64,000 nt of DNA from Planctomycetota bacterium (lineage in GTDB: Bacteria; Planctomycetota; UBA8742; UBA2392): positions 115,839-179,838 of the forward strand of contig QEVF01000004.1 in assembly GCA_003576915.1 (NCBI GenBank), written 5' to 3'. Under the pieces are notes generated by a model. It saw only the letters and a program-made list of their open reading frames with translations, had not been told where the DNA came from and made no database searches. Position 1 is the stretch's first letter. Every line of letters starts with the position of its first letter. This document shows positions 54,355 to 64,000 of the stretch, piece after piece. Position numbers and translations under genes: made by a program.

Positions 54355-55251
54355 ATGACACAGACATCTCCCGCCGAGTCTGCCTTTGACCTGATGCGCC
54401 GCCGCCGCTTCTGGGCCAACATGGGCTTGGGCGCCTTGCTGGTGCTCATGGGGCTGGTGCTGGGCGTGTGCAGTTCGTGTCAAAGCGTGCCCGAGGACAC
54501 CTTCAAGACCACAGGCCCCCTGACGCCGGACAAGGTTGAAGACTACGGCCGTCTGGTGGCCGAAGGCCGTGACCTCTACGAAGCGCAGCCGCGCAACGAG
54601 GAACGCCTGCGCCGAAGCGTCTCGCGCTTCGACCAGGCCATGACGCTCAAGAGTGACGACTACGACACGCTCTGGCAGGGTGCCCGCAGTTGCGCCTGGC
54701 TGGCGGCCTATGCCGGCCAAAAGACCGACCGCGTCGAGTTCTCCAAGGCCGGCCTGCGTTATGCGCAGACGGCGCTGAAGGTCAAGCCCGCGGGCACGGA
54801 AGGGCTGTTCTACTTTGCCGTGCTCAGCGGCCGCCTGGGCGAAAACGACAACAGCTACGGCCTGGACGCTGTCACGAAGATTGAAGAGAGCTGCAAGAAA
54901 ATCATCGAAAGCGGCGCCGATGTCGCCTACGGCGGCGCCCATCGCGTTTACGGCATGCTCCTGCTGCGCGCGCCGGCGCCGCCCACCAGCATCGGCTCGT
55001 TGCGCAACGCCCGAAAGCAGCTCGAAGCGGCCCTGGCCAAAGCACCGGACTGGCCGGAGAATCACCTGTGTGCGGCAGAGATGGAGTTCGCCTGGGCCAA
55101 GGACCGCGAAAAGCCGGAGTTTGCCGCCCAGGCCCGCGAGCGCCTTCAGAAGTATCTGCTGGCCCCCGAGGCCCGGACGCCCCAGGGCCACGAATTCGAG
55201 TTTGAACGCTGGAAGGAAGATGCGCTCAAGCTCCTCGCCGAGAATCGCTGA
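54355..55251 (+). CDS. TPR protein, TatT-like, membrane-anchored
   Basis: A 298-aa protein. One N-terminal hydrophobic helix (~22-45, MGLGALLVLMGLVLGVCSSC) could be a lipobox-like or transmembrane anchor. The remainder is helical with TPR-type repeats; YDTLWQGARSCAWLAAYAG and the GTEGLFYFAVLSGRLGEN turn resemble TatT, the TPR partner of some TRAP transporters and of HpnN/MCE-type lipid systems. It starts 5 bp after the binding-protein gene. A partner role for the neighbouring envelope transport genes is likely but unproven. Confidence 0.6.
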   Translation: MTQTSPAESAFDLMRRRRFWANMGLGALLVLMGLVLGVCSSCQSVPEDTFKTTGPLTPDKVEDYGRLVAEGRDLYEAQPRNEERLRRSVSRFDQAMTLKSDDYDTLWQGARSCAWLAAYAGQKTDRVEFSKAGLRYAQTALKVKPAGTEGLFYFAVLSGRLGENDNSYGLDAVTKIEESCKKIIESGADVAYGGAHRVYGMLLLRAPAPPTSIGSLRNARKQLEAALAKAPDWPENHLCAAEMEFAWAKDREKPEFAAQARERLQKYLLAPEARTPQGHEFEFERWKEDALKLLAENR

Positions 55252-55263
55252 CTTTCAGCGAAG

Positions 55264-55527
55264 TCAGGGATAGACGTCGCCGTTCTCAAGCGCCTTGGCG
55301 TCTTCATAGGGCGCGGCCACGCGCCGATAGAGTTCGAGCTTGGCGCACTCCAGGGCCCCCACCAGTTCGTTCATGCGCGCATAGGAGCGCGGCTCCAGCA
55401 GCGCGGCGCAGAGCCGCGAAACCACGTAGTTCAGGGGCCCCGCAAACTTCTCGCGCGGCAAGGCGGCGGCCAGGGCGTCGATGGCTGCGTCGAGCCGGGC
55501 GCGCTCCTCCTGCTTGATGTAGGGCAT
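55264..55527 (-). CDS. small conserved helical protein (DUF6899-like)
   Basis: An 87-aa protein starting MPYIKQEERARLDAAIDALA, a start shared with small families of unknown function seen in bacteria and phages. Three helices are predicted, with no Cys cluster or membrane segment. GGAGAG precedes ATG 55527. It lies directly downstream of eno on the same strand (21 bp gap), so the two are co-transcribed. No function is assigned. Confidence 0.7.
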   Translation of the reverse strand: MPYIKQEERARLDAAIDALAAALPREKFAGPLNYVVSRLCAALLEPRSYARMNELVGALECAKLELYRRVAAPYEDAKALENGDVYP

Positions 55528-55548
55528 GGACTCTCCAGGCGGGCCAAG

Positions 55549-56925
<1,377 letters not shown>

Positions 56926-56948
56926 TCAAGCCGACCTAAACTGCCCCC

Positions 56949-58253
56949 ATGTCCGAATTCTCCCTCATCATCGTCGCCGGAGGCATGGGCACGCGCATGC
57001 AGAGCGCGACCAAGAAGCCCTTCCTTGAAATCGGCGGCCGCCCCATGCTCGAACACACCTGCCGCGCCTTTGCCGGCGTGCGCGGCATCGTCGAGACCGT
57101 GATCGTCCTGCCGCCGGATGAAATCGCCCGGCTCACGGGTGCCCCGGCGCAGAGCGTGGAGCTGGCATCGGTCAAGGGCGGCGGCGAACTGCTGGACACC
57201 CTGCGCGCCCTGGGCGTCACGCGTTTCGTTGCCGGGGGCGCGCGCCGCCAGGACAGCGTGCACAACGGACTGGCGGCCTGCCGCCTAGGCGAGTTCGTGC
57301 TGGTACATGACGCGGCACGGCCCTTCGTGCGGCGCGACCATGTGGAGGCGGTCATGGCCCAGGCGCGCCAGAGCGGCGCCGCCATTCTGGCGCTGCCGGT
57401 CAAGGACACTCTCAAGCGCGTGGATGACGCGGGCCGCATCGTGGGCACTGTGGACCGCAAACACCTGTGGGCCGCCCAGACGCCCCAGGCTGCCCGCCGC
57501 AAGGACCTGCTTGGCGCCTTTGCTCGCTTTGGCAAGGAAGATGTTACGGACGACGCGGCCCTGCTCGAACGCGCTGGCATCGCCTGCACCGTGGTCACGG
57601 GAGACGCGGGCAACTTCAAGGTGACGACGCCCGACGACCTGGTTATGGCCGAGCGCATGATGGGGCCAAGGCCCAAGGCCACGAGCTGGCGGCTGTCCAG
57701 CGCCGGCCGCTCGACGCGGCCCCAGAGCGCCATTTTCCGCGAGCTGCCCTCCGCCGACACCATCATGGAGCTGACGCCCGGCGGCGAGGCCCACAAACGC
57801 ACGCCCGACGAGGCCTTCAACGACGCCGTGGAAGCCGCGCGCATGGCGGATTTCACCTCGGCGCTGGTGTTCGCGACCGAGGCGCTGGAACTCAACCCGC
57901 AATGGGCCGATGCCTGGTCGCTGATGGCCGGCTGCTACGACCAGATTGGCGACCATGACCGCGCGCTGCGCGCAGCCGAGCAGGCGGCAAAGTCGGAACC
58001 CGGCAAGGCGCAGTGGTGGATCAACTACGGATTTCTGCTGCTGGGCGCGAGGCGCTGGCAGGAAAGCGAAGGGGCCTACCTCAAGGCGCTGGCCCTGGAT
58101 GAAAAGAGCGCGGGGGCGCACTTCAACGTGGCGCTGGCCCAGGCCAACCTGGGCCGGCGCGCCGAGGCTTCCAGGCACCTCAAGCGGGCCGTCGAACTGC
58201 GGCCCGACCTCGCGGCGGAAGCCCGCAAGTTCGAGGTCTTCCAGGGGCTCTGA
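56949..58253 (+). CDS. ispD: IspD (MEP cytidylyltransferase) fused to a TPR domain
   Basis: A 434-aa two-domain protein. Residues 1-235 are IspD, which makes CDP-methylerythritol from MEP and CTP in the non-mevalonate isoprenoid pathway. It shows the Gly-rich CTP loop IVAGGMGTRM, GGARRQDSVHNGLAA, VHDAARPFV, and AAQTPQ. Ordinary IspD is ~230 aa. After a Ser/Arg-rich linker (~236-275) come about four TPR units (PDEAFNDAVEAARMADFTSA ... KALALDEKSAGAHFNVALAQ). No frameshift or internal stop separates the parts. Isoprenoids feed the hopanoid genes nearby. Confidence 0.93.
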   Translation: MSEFSLIIVAGGMGTRMQSATKKPFLEIGGRPMLEHTCRAFAGVRGIVETVIVLPPDEIARLTGAPAQSVELASVKGGGELLDTLRALGVTRFVAGGARRQDSVHNGLAACRLGEFVLVHDAARPFVRRDHVEAVMAQARQSGAAILALPVKDTLKRVDDAGRIVGTVDRKHLWAAQTPQAARRKDLLGAFARFGKEDVTDDAALLERAGIACTVVTGDAGNFKVTTPDDLVMAERMMGPRPKATSWRLSSAGRSTRPQSAIFRELPSADTIMELTPGGEAHKRTPDEAFNDAVEAARMADFTSALVFATEALELNPQWADAWSLMAGCYDQIGDHDRALRAAEQAAKSEPGKAQWWINYGFLLLGARRWQESEGAYLKALALDEKSAGAHFNVALAQANLGRRAEASRHLKRAVELRPDLAAEARKFEVFQGL

Positions 58254-58256
58254 CAG

Positions 58257-59033
58257 CTACTTGCTGCGATCTTCGTCGACCTTGATGGAACCCAGGTATT
58301 CGCGAACGCGGCGTTCAACGCTGTTGACGCGGAACACGTTGTCCACGATCAGGGTCTTGTGGGCATCGGCGCCGGGCCCCGGCTTGAAGATGAGGCGGCC
58401 ACCGCCGAAAATCACCCACTCCAGCAGGTCGGGGATTTCCTTCTCCACGCTCATCTGCAGGGTGGCGTACTGGCGCTCGTCGCCCAGCAGGCCGTGCTTG
58501 TGCATCAGCCGGTTGGGCTCAAGCACCCAGTAATCAAAGCGCGTGGCCAGAAAGGCAAAGATGAACAGGACCGCGAAAATGGCGAAGATGCACAGGTAGA
58601 AATTCGGGTGCAGCGCGAGGTTGGCCTCGCGGAAGAACTTGTAAATCGCGCCGTACACCGCCGTCTGGCTCTGCAATTCGTACACATAAAGCCCCAGCAG
58701 GACCACGGCCGTGGTGGCGAAGGTGGCAATGACGTTGCCGCGCCCGAAGTCAAAGGTCTGGACCAGCAGGTTGAAGAAGAAAACAAACATCCACCACCAG
58801 CCAAGGGCGGAAGGATCAATGAGCGGCCCCGGGTCCTTCCACCAGCCGCCGCCGAGGAAATAGAACACGATGGATGTCAGGGCCAGGGGCCAGGCCAGCA
58901 CGATCTTGGGCCAGGGATGAATGACAATGCGCTCCGGCACGGCAGGCCGCACCTGTTTCAGAGCCTGCGAAACGGGCACATCAGCGCTGGCGGCAGGCTT
59001 GCTGTCAGCGGGCTTGGCGGGTTCGTCGGCCAT
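58257..59033 (-). CDS. uncharacterised membrane protein with C-terminal PH-like region
   Basis: A 258-aa protein. The N-terminal ~40 residues are polar. Four hydrophobic helices follow, at about 43-62, 78-92, 100-118 and 146-165, with Trp/Phe-rich stretches. The C-terminal ~90 residues (DYWVLEPNRLMHKHGLLGDE ... LIVDNVFRVNSVERRV) have strand-helix character similar to bacterial PH-like membrane-associated domains. AGGGGGAATTCC precedes ATG 59033. It is convergent with ispD (3 bp gap). Function unknown. Confidence 0.65.
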   Translation of the reverse strand: MADEPAKPADSKPAASADVPVSQALKQVRPAVPERIVIHPWPKIVLAWPLALTSIVFYFLGGGWWKDPGPLIDPSALGWWWMFVFFFNLLVQTFDFGRGNVIATFATTAVVLLGLYVYELQSQTAVYGAIYKFFREANLALHPNFYLCIFAIFAVLFIFAFLATRFDYWVLEPNRLMHKHGLLGDERQYATLQMSVEKEIPDLLEWVIFGGGRLIFKPGPGADAHKTLIVDNVFRVNSVERRVREYLGSIKVDEDRSK

Positions 59034-59092
59034 GGAATTCCCCCTGGGTTCGCCGAAGTGTATTCTGCTTCACGCCGCAATGCAAAGCGCAG

Positions 59093-60355
59093 CTATTTCG
59101 CCTGCACCACGCGGGGATAGACCACGTCGTCGTCGCCGCGCACGAGCTTGAGGGAGTCGCCGGCCAGGTTCAGGGCCGTGATCAGTTCCTTCATGAACTT
59201 GATCTGGGCGCGGCCCAGCACCAGAGCCTCCGTGGAGCGAAACACCTCCGCCGCGGATTGGCTCACCGGGTTGAGAAAGTCACCCAGCTCCGTCAGCCAG
59301 TTGTCCACCAGAAAGGCCTGCGCCTCGAGGGCCGCGGCGTCGATCTTCCAGCCGCGCGACATCTGGGCCATGGCCTCGGCCCGAAGTTCCTCGCGCGAGG
59401 CCTTGTGCAGCGGCCGCACGTTCATGGAAAGCATGAGTGAGGGCGAGTAAAGGTCGATGCCCACCACGTGCTGCCATTCTTCGTCCACGATCACGGCGCG
59501 CTGATCGGCAGCCATCAGGCCCACGCAGCCGTCATAGAAGCGGTGCTTGAGTTCCAGCTCGTCGATGAACTTCTCGAGCTTGAGTGTCTGCTCGGTGTAA
59601 AGGGCCTGCGCCTTGTCCCAGGCGGCCTCGTAATCTTCTCCCAGTTCGGCCATGCGCTTGAGCTGGGCCTCGGTCAAAGGCTTGCCCGCGGCCTTCAGCG
59701 CGTTGGCCATCATGTTGGCCAGGCTGATGGGGTGTGTGTATTCGCCGTTGCCCGAGGCATGGGTGGGCAGCTTGCGCAGAATCTTGATGGCGTGCCCCTG
59801 TAGAATGCGGTTCAACGCCGTGATCTCCTGCATGTCCGCAGGGTCCGGTTGCTTGCCCTCCGCATGGGCCTGCATCAGCTTTTCCAGCAGCACGCGCATC
59901 TTGGCCGATGCGTCCGTCAACTCGTCCCACTTGGCCTCGCGGATCTCGGCCAGGTCCGCATGCTTGCCGAACTTCACCAGCGGGTCCTTGCCGGGCTTGG
60001 GCGGCTCGGGCGGGGCCTTGGCGGCACGCGCATCGGCCAGGTCCTTTTCCGCCTGCTCCAGACGGCTGGCGAGTTCTTGCTTCTCGCGGCGCAGGGCTTC
60101 GGTGGCCTTTTCCACGGCGGCATCCTGGCCGGCCTGGGCCTTCGCGCGCTCGTCGGCCCTGGCGGCGTCAATGTCATCGCCCGTGTAGAGGGCCTTGGGG
60201 CCCGTGGGCACCTCGGTTTTTTCGCCGGCGCGCTCGCGGGGGCGCGAGGGCACGTCCTGCTTCTGCGGCTCGGGCGCCGGCTTGAGCAGCCAGCCGCCGG
60301 CCAAACCCACCGCAAGCCCGATCACCACCCCCAGGGCCAGAGTCTTGCTATCCAT
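59093..60355 (-). CDS. uncharacterised membrane-anchored coiled-coil protein
   Basis: A 420-aa protein. An N-terminal helix (MDSKTLALGVVIGLAVGLAG) anchors it, with GGWLLKPAP at the membrane edge. A ~90-residue charged heptad region follows (AAVEKATEALRREKQELASR), then a mostly alpha-helical domain from ~130 to 420. No signature family was recognised. It is probably periplasmic. Repeat copy 4 sits just upstream of its start, and a lipoprotein with similar coiled-coil character follows that. Confidence 0.7.
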   Translation of the reverse strand: MDSKTLALGVVIGLAVGLAGGWLLKPAPEPQKQDVPSRPRERAGEKTEVPTGPKALYTGDDIDAARADERAKAQAGQDAAVEKATEALRREKQELASRLEQAEKDLADARAAKAPPEPPKPGKDPLVKFGKHADLAEIREAKWDELTDASAKMRVLLEKLMQAHAEGKQPDPADMQEITALNRILQGHAIKILRKLPTHASGNGEYTHPISLANMMANALKAAGKPLTEAQLKRMAELGEDYEAAWDKAQALYTEQTLKLEKFIDELELKHRFYDGCVGLMAADQRAVIVDEEWQHVVGIDLYSPSLMLSMNVRPLHKASREELRAEAMAQMSRGWKIDAAALEAQAFLVDNWLTELGDFLNPVSQSAAEVFRSTEALVLGRAQIKFMKELITALNLAGDSLKLVRGDDDVVYPRVVQAK

Positions 60356-60385
60356 AGCCGTGCACTCCCGTCATGGGCGCCTACC

Positions 60386-60540
60386 AGCAGGGTGTTGAAA
60401 AAGTGGCATCCGGCCACTTTTTCAACCCGGCCGGGCCGAAGTGAATTCGTCCCGACCTCCATTTCAAGCGGCTTCCAGCCTTCAGAAATGCGCAAGCCAT
60501 CCATGGCCCGCGTCCGCAGTCCTTACTTCAACGGCCTACT
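60386..60540 (+). repeat. 155-bp structured intergenic repeat, copy 4
   Basis: AGCAGGGTGTTGAAA at the left, and AGTAGGCCGTTGAAG on the minus strand at the right, form the terminal inverted repeat. The first arm, GTTGAAAAAGTGGC with GCCACTTTTTCAAC, is a perfect 14-bp stem. The second arm (GGCCGGGCC) and the last two arms have several changes relative to copy 3. The stop codon TAG of the adjacent lipoprotein gene (60536-60538) lies within the right end. Confidence 0.9.
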
Positions 60541-61510
60541 TGCGCGCCTCTTCAATGCGCTGCTTCAAAGCAATCAGGTTCTCGGCGCGGGCATCCTTGT
60601 CCAGGCCCGCCTGGGTGATGGCCAGAGCGTCATCGTACTTTTTCTGAACCAGGTACCACTTGCCATAGGCCTCGTAAATCTCGGTGAAGCGGGCCTCCCA
60701 GGTCATCTTGGCCTGCATGGAAAGGGCCTTGTCGAGGTCGGCTTTGGCGCCCTCGAATTCGGGGAAACCGGGCGGATAGTTGGCCTTGAACACCGCCACG
60801 AAGTGCACGGCGTCGTAGTAATCCGGGTCAATGGACTGCGCCTTCTTGGCCTCTTTCATGATGTTTGAGGCCAGGATGCCCTGCTCCAGCCCCTGTTTGA
60901 CGTCGCGAAACGTTGACGTCATGGCTTCGGCCAGGGCCATTCTCAGGTGCTTGTTATCGGGTTCGTCGGCCACCAGCGCCTTGAGCTTGGCCACCACTTC
61001 CTTGCGCGTTTCGGCGTCGGCCTCCCACAACAGGTCGTTGACCTTCTGGCGCGTCTGCGGATCTCCCAGATTCGCGTAATAGCCGGGCAGCAGGTCCGCC
61101 AGCTTGCGCCTGGCTTCCTCGGCCTTGGCCTTGGCATCGGCGGGCAGCGCGGGCTTGGCCTCCGCCCCCGCTTCGGGCGCGGCTTTCTCGGGCGGCTTTG
61201 CCGGTTCGGGTTGCGTGGATTCGCGCTTATCCAGGGCGGCGGCCACGGCCGCCTGCACCTCGGCAAGCGTCAGGGGCGGCGGCAGGTCGGAGAGCTTGCG
61301 GTCGAGTTTGTCCTGGCCCTGCTTGAGGGCGGCCAGTTCGGCTTGCGCGGCCTTCAGGCCCTGGGCCTGGGTCTGCCCCTGGGTCTCCAACTCGGCCAGC
61401 CGCGCATCGGCGGCGGCAAGCTTCGTCTCCAGGGCCCCCACCCTGGCGTCGGACTGCCCGCAACCGCCCAGCGACAAGGCTGCAACCGTGACCATCAGCA
61501 AGCGCTTCAT
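60536..61510 (-). CDS. lipoprotein with coiled coil and helical-repeat domain
   Basis: A 324-aa envelope lipoprotein: signal peptide MKRLLMVTVAALSLGGC with lipobox Cys17, AGGGGGGAAGC upstream of the ATG. Residues ~22-75 form a short coiled coil, a Pro/Ala-rich hinge spans ~95-130, and the last ~190 residues carry TPR-like helical repeats (KHLRMALAEAMTSTFRDVKQ ... KWYLVQKKYDDALAITQAGL). Likely an adaptor in the periplasm. The TAG stop lies in repeat copy 4. Confidence 0.75.
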   Translation of the reverse strand: MKRLLMVTVAALSLGGCGQSDARVGALETKLAAADARLAELETQGQTQAQGLKAAQAELAALKQGQDKLDRKLSDLPPPLTLAEVQAAVAAALDKRESTQPEPAKPPEKAAPEAGAEAKPALPADAKAKAEEARRKLADLLPGYYANLGDPQTRQKVNDLLWEADAETRKEVVAKLKALVADEPDNKHLRMALAEAMTSTFRDVKQGLEQGILASNIMKEAKKAQSIDPDYYDAVHFVAVFKANYPPGFPEFEGAKADLDKALSMQAKMTWEARFTEIYEAYGKWYLVQKKYDDALAITQAGLDKDARAENLIALKQRIEEARK

Positions 61511-61630
61511 GCTTCCCCCCTGATTGTGGTGTTGCAGGGTATTTGGGCCAGATTGCCCAAGGCTTTCACTTTACCTGCTCTAATTCGGGGCAGGTTTTGT
61601 AGCCCGCGACTTCGAAGCTACATTGCCGCG

Positions 61631-63880
61631 GTGAACAAGGCTGCAACCATCGGCTTCTTCGCCCTTCTGCCGCTGCTGGCGCTGGTCATCTGGCTTGACC
61701 CGCGTGTGCCCCACTATCAATCGAGTTACGACCCCATCGACTACGCCCGCCTCGCCGAGTGGAGCGCCCACCTGCGCGCCTGGCCCCGCGCCCCGCGCTA
61801 CGACTTCTTTGCCTTCGACGCCCAGACCGGGGCCACACGCCCCTCCGAAACTTCCAGCCTCGGCCCGCCCGACTGGCACCAGCGCTACGCCTTTGGCCGC
61901 TTCCGCTATGCCCTGGACGTTCAGGTGCGCGGCAACCGCATCCATTACGTGAGCTGGGGCAGCGACGAGCAGCGCGGCGGCGGGGCCTGGTCGGCCGTGG
62001 GCGAAGGCCGCCGCCTGGATGACGGCCGCTGGTTCACCGTCTGGTCCTGCCTCGACCTCACGCGCGGCATCTCCAACGGCGGCGGGGCCTGGTTCGAGTT
62101 CAGCCAGGACCGCCGGCGCATCTTCGTGCGCTACTATCACGATACGCTGCCCTTTGGCGAATCCGCCGTGGAGGAAGGCGAGGCGGCCCTCTGGCCCTAC
62201 ACTGAAGACCGGCCCCTCGAAGGCCGCGTGCTGACTTACGAGGAAACACGCCAGGCGCCCGCAGGCCGCCCCTACACGCTCTGGGGCCGCGTGGTGGACG
62301 AAGAGGGCCAGGGCATCGCGGGCGCGGCTGTCAAGCGCAGGGCCCGGGGCGAGATCGAGACCACAACCGACGCGCGCGGCTTCTTCAAGCTGAGCCTCGA
62401 GCGCATCGAGCAGCTCACGCTCGTGGCGGCCGGCAAGCTGGGCTACTTCAACGGAGCCATCACGCTGGACCGCGAAAGCGCGTTCACGGCCGTGGGGCCC
62501 GGGGCGCCGAAGTCTCGCGCGGCCCTGGCCACCATCGTGCTGCGCCCCCTCGACCCGCGCGACTATCGCGAGTACGAGTACGTCTGGCCAAAGCCGCAGC
62601 CTCCCGCCACGGAACCCAATTCGAGCTATGACGCCGCCAGACACCTGCAGTGCGGCAACTGCCACCGCCAGACTTTCGATGAATGGAAAGTCTCGCGCCA
62701 TGCCACCATGGCGCGCAACCCGCTGGTGCGCACCGCGTTCGAACGGGACGCCCGCCCCAGCGCCCTGGCCGCCGGCCAGACCCGCGACGACTGCACCCCC
62801 TGCCACTCGCCCAGCCTGGCTTCAGCTCTGAGCCGGTTTCATCTGGCGGGCACCACGCTGCTCGATGCTGAGGGCGTCCATCACGAGGGCAACCACTGCG
62901 ATTTCTGCCACAAGATCGGCGCCGTGCCCAACCCCGAAAAACCCGGCCTCGCGGGCTCCATCCGGATGCACCGGCCCAACCCCGCAGACGAACGGGTGCC
63001 CGGAAACGTGAAGCACGTGTTTGGCCCCTTGCCCGACGTCAGTTACCTGTTCATGGGTGCGAGCTACAACCCCCTCTTCCAGACCGGGGCCCTGTGCGCC
63101 GGCTGCCACGAGCACACCCTCGATAACGGCATCCTGGGCCAGGGCACCTACAGCGAATGGCGCCAGTCCCGCTTTGCCAGGCCGGGGCCCGACTACCGCG
63201 AGTGCCAGTCCTGCCACATGCCGGCCTACACCCTGGACGACGTCCGAGGCGACGACCGCAAGAACCGCGGCACCGAGATTGCCTCGGCCGGCACGCGCTA
63301 TCGCCCTCTCTCTGAAGTTCACAAGCACCGCTTCACGGGCAGCGAGGATGCCGCGTTCATGGCCGACGCCATCGCCATGAAGACCGTCACGCGCCGCACG
63401 GGAGATGCGCTGCAGGTCACGGTCACGCTTGAGAACAGGGGCGCAGGCCACGCCATTCCCACAGGCCACGGCCTCAAGCGCCTGCTGCTGGTGGTTGAAC
63501 CTGAGGGCCCGGGGACTCCCGAGGCCGGCAACCTGCTCCCGCGAGAGGAGTGGCTCGACGGCCAGGCTCAGGCGGGTGCCGTAATCGGGCGCAAATTCGG
63601 CGGGCCATCATTGCCCGCCGCGTTGCAGGGCGCCAAGGGGGGCGAGCCGCAATGGTCGGTGCCTTTCTGGCGCGCCACGGCCCAGGCCGAGGACAGCCGT
63701 CTCTGGCCGGACCAGCCTCGCGTCTTTGAATTCACCCTAGTCGGGGCCACGGCCGCGCGAGTGAAGCTCTACCTGCGGCGCGCCTCTCCCGCCCTTTTGG
63801 CCGAGCAGGGGGCTGACCTGCGGGCGCGCATGGCCGGTTTTGCCCCCCTCGATCTGCTCATCCACGAGCAACGTCGTTAG
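61631..63880 (+). CDS. pentaheme c-type cytochrome with regulatory-like beta domain
   Basis: A 749-aa exported protein from GTG 61631, starting VNKAATIGFFALLPLLALVI (membrane signal or anchor). Residues ~25-205 form an extracytoplasmic domain of unknown fold. A carboxypeptidase-regulatory-like domain follows (~215-290, LWGRVVDEEGQGIAGAAVKR). Then come five CxxCH heme sites at Cys341, 388, 423, 489 and 525 (CGNCH, CTPCH, CDFCH, CAGCH, CQSCH). The C-terminal beta region contains NRGAGHAIPTGHG, common in multiheme cytochromes. It probably moves electrons or reduces a substrate in the periplasm. The frame continues upstream to 60947, but that is antisense to the lipoprotein gene and is rejected. 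Confidence 0.85.
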   Translation: MNKAATIGFFALLPLLALVIWLDPRVPHYQSSYDPIDYARLAEWSAHLRAWPRAPRYDFFAFDAQTGATRPSETSSLGPPDWHQRYAFGRFRYALDVQVRGNRIHYVSWGSDEQRGGGAWSAVGEGRRLDDGRWFTVWSCLDLTRGISNGGGAWFEFSQDRRRIFVRYYHDTLPFGESAVEEGEAALWPYTEDRPLEGRVLTYEETRQAPAGRPYTLWGRVVDEEGQGIAGAAVKRRARGEIETTTDARGFFKLSLERIEQLTLVAAGKLGYFNGAITLDRESAFTAVGPGAPKSRAALATIVLRPLDPRDYREYEYVWPKPQPPATEPNSSYDAARHLQCGNCHRQTFDEWKVSRHATMARNPLVRTAFERDARPSALAAGQTRDDCTPCHSPSLASALSRFHLAGTTLLDAEGVHHEGNHCDFCHKIGAVPNPEKPGLAGSIRMHRPNPADERVPGNVKHVFGPLPDVSYLFMGASYNPLFQTGALCAGCHEHTLDNGILGQGTYSEWRQSRFARPGPDYRECQSCHMPAYTLDDVRGDDRKNRGTEIASAGTRYRPLSEVHKHRFTGSEDAAFMADAIAMKTVTRRTGDALQVTVTLENRGAGHAIPTGHGLKRLLLVVEPEGPGTPEAGNLLPREEWLDGQAQAGAVIGRKFGGPSLPAALQGAKGGEPQWSVPFWRATAQAEDSRLWPDQPRVFEFTLVGATAARVKLYLRRASPALLAEQGADLRARMAGFAPLDLLIHEQRR

Positions 63881-64000
63881 TGAGGTGGGCTCCCGCGACG
63901 GGCGCCACGGGCTGCCAGGGGGGTTGCAGATTTTCTGAAAATTTTCCGCGGAACCTGTGTCCGAAATTCGCATCTCCTGAAGGCCGCACTTCGCGGCCCC

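Noticed and set aside
60947..61630. N-terminal extension of the cytochrome
   Set aside because: It runs antisense to the lipoprotein gene, has low-complexity Gly/Leu/Arg composition, and would bury the signal anchor at residue ~230.

Overview
The window is GC-rich, tightly packed bacterial chromosome with about 54 protein genes on both strands and no rRNA, tRNA, CRISPR array, phage module or transposase that I can see. The content points to a Gram-negative bacterium from a deep-branching lineage. It includes kdsB (KDO activation for LPS), the hopanoid-type genes hpnA and hpnN, many signal-peptide proteins and lipoproteins, an N-terminally extended Ser/Thr kinase, carboxypeptidase-regulatory-like repeat proteins, EF-hand exoproteins and a multiheme cytochrome. 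This mix would suit Planctomycetota or a neighbouring candidate phylum, but that is inference. TGA ends many genes normally, so the genetic code is standard.

Layout. 1-13.8 kb: end of a repeat-domain protein, folE, a six-hairpin glycosidase, a DnaJ-like protein, GrpB family, an aminotransferase divergent from a KamA-like radical SAM enzyme, a DUF4190-like membrane protein, rpmE-prfA, and a 1108-aa exported repeat protein. 13.8-22.3 kb: methyltransferase, thiolase, SDR, nifU-like/nifS/TPR operon, alpha/beta hydrolase, scpB and a parvulin isomerase. 22.4-31.1 kb: Ser/Thr kinase, coiled-coil lipoprotein, a hicBA relic, SRAP peptidase, an ApgM-like protein and a DsbD-type selenoprotein. 31.2-42.9 kb: two GGDEF proteins, purH operon with a DedA protein, tandem WYL regulators, a membrane HExxH protein, kdsB and a lone sdhB. 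43-49.4 kb: glycosyltransferase, epimerase, three secreted paralogues sharing an unnamed domain, and a LysM protein. 49.5-64 kb: hpnA divergent from hpnN, a PhnD-like binding protein, a TatT-like TPR protein, eno, an ispD-TPR fusion, several envelope proteins and a pentaheme cytochrome.

The main discovery is at 28567-31113. A DsbD-like thiol:disulfide transporter is interrupted by two in-frame TGA codons. Each TGA falls at the first Cys position of a thioredoxin-like CxxC motif, giving UxxC twice. Each is followed by a stem-loop at bacterial-SECIS distance, and the first loop contains AGGUCU, the loop I recall from E. coli fdhF. The gene therefore probably encodes an 848-residue protein with two selenocysteines in two separate redox domains.

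Other notable items are: a 156-bp intergenic repeat (four near-complete copies plus one relic) with terminal inverted repeats and internal hairpins, whose ends supply or overlap TAG stop codons; a NifU whose scaffold domain has lost all three cluster cysteines; a five-copy unnamed domain spread over three adjacent secreted proteins; the IspD-TPR fusion; and an ApgM-like protein missing a metal-ligand pair.
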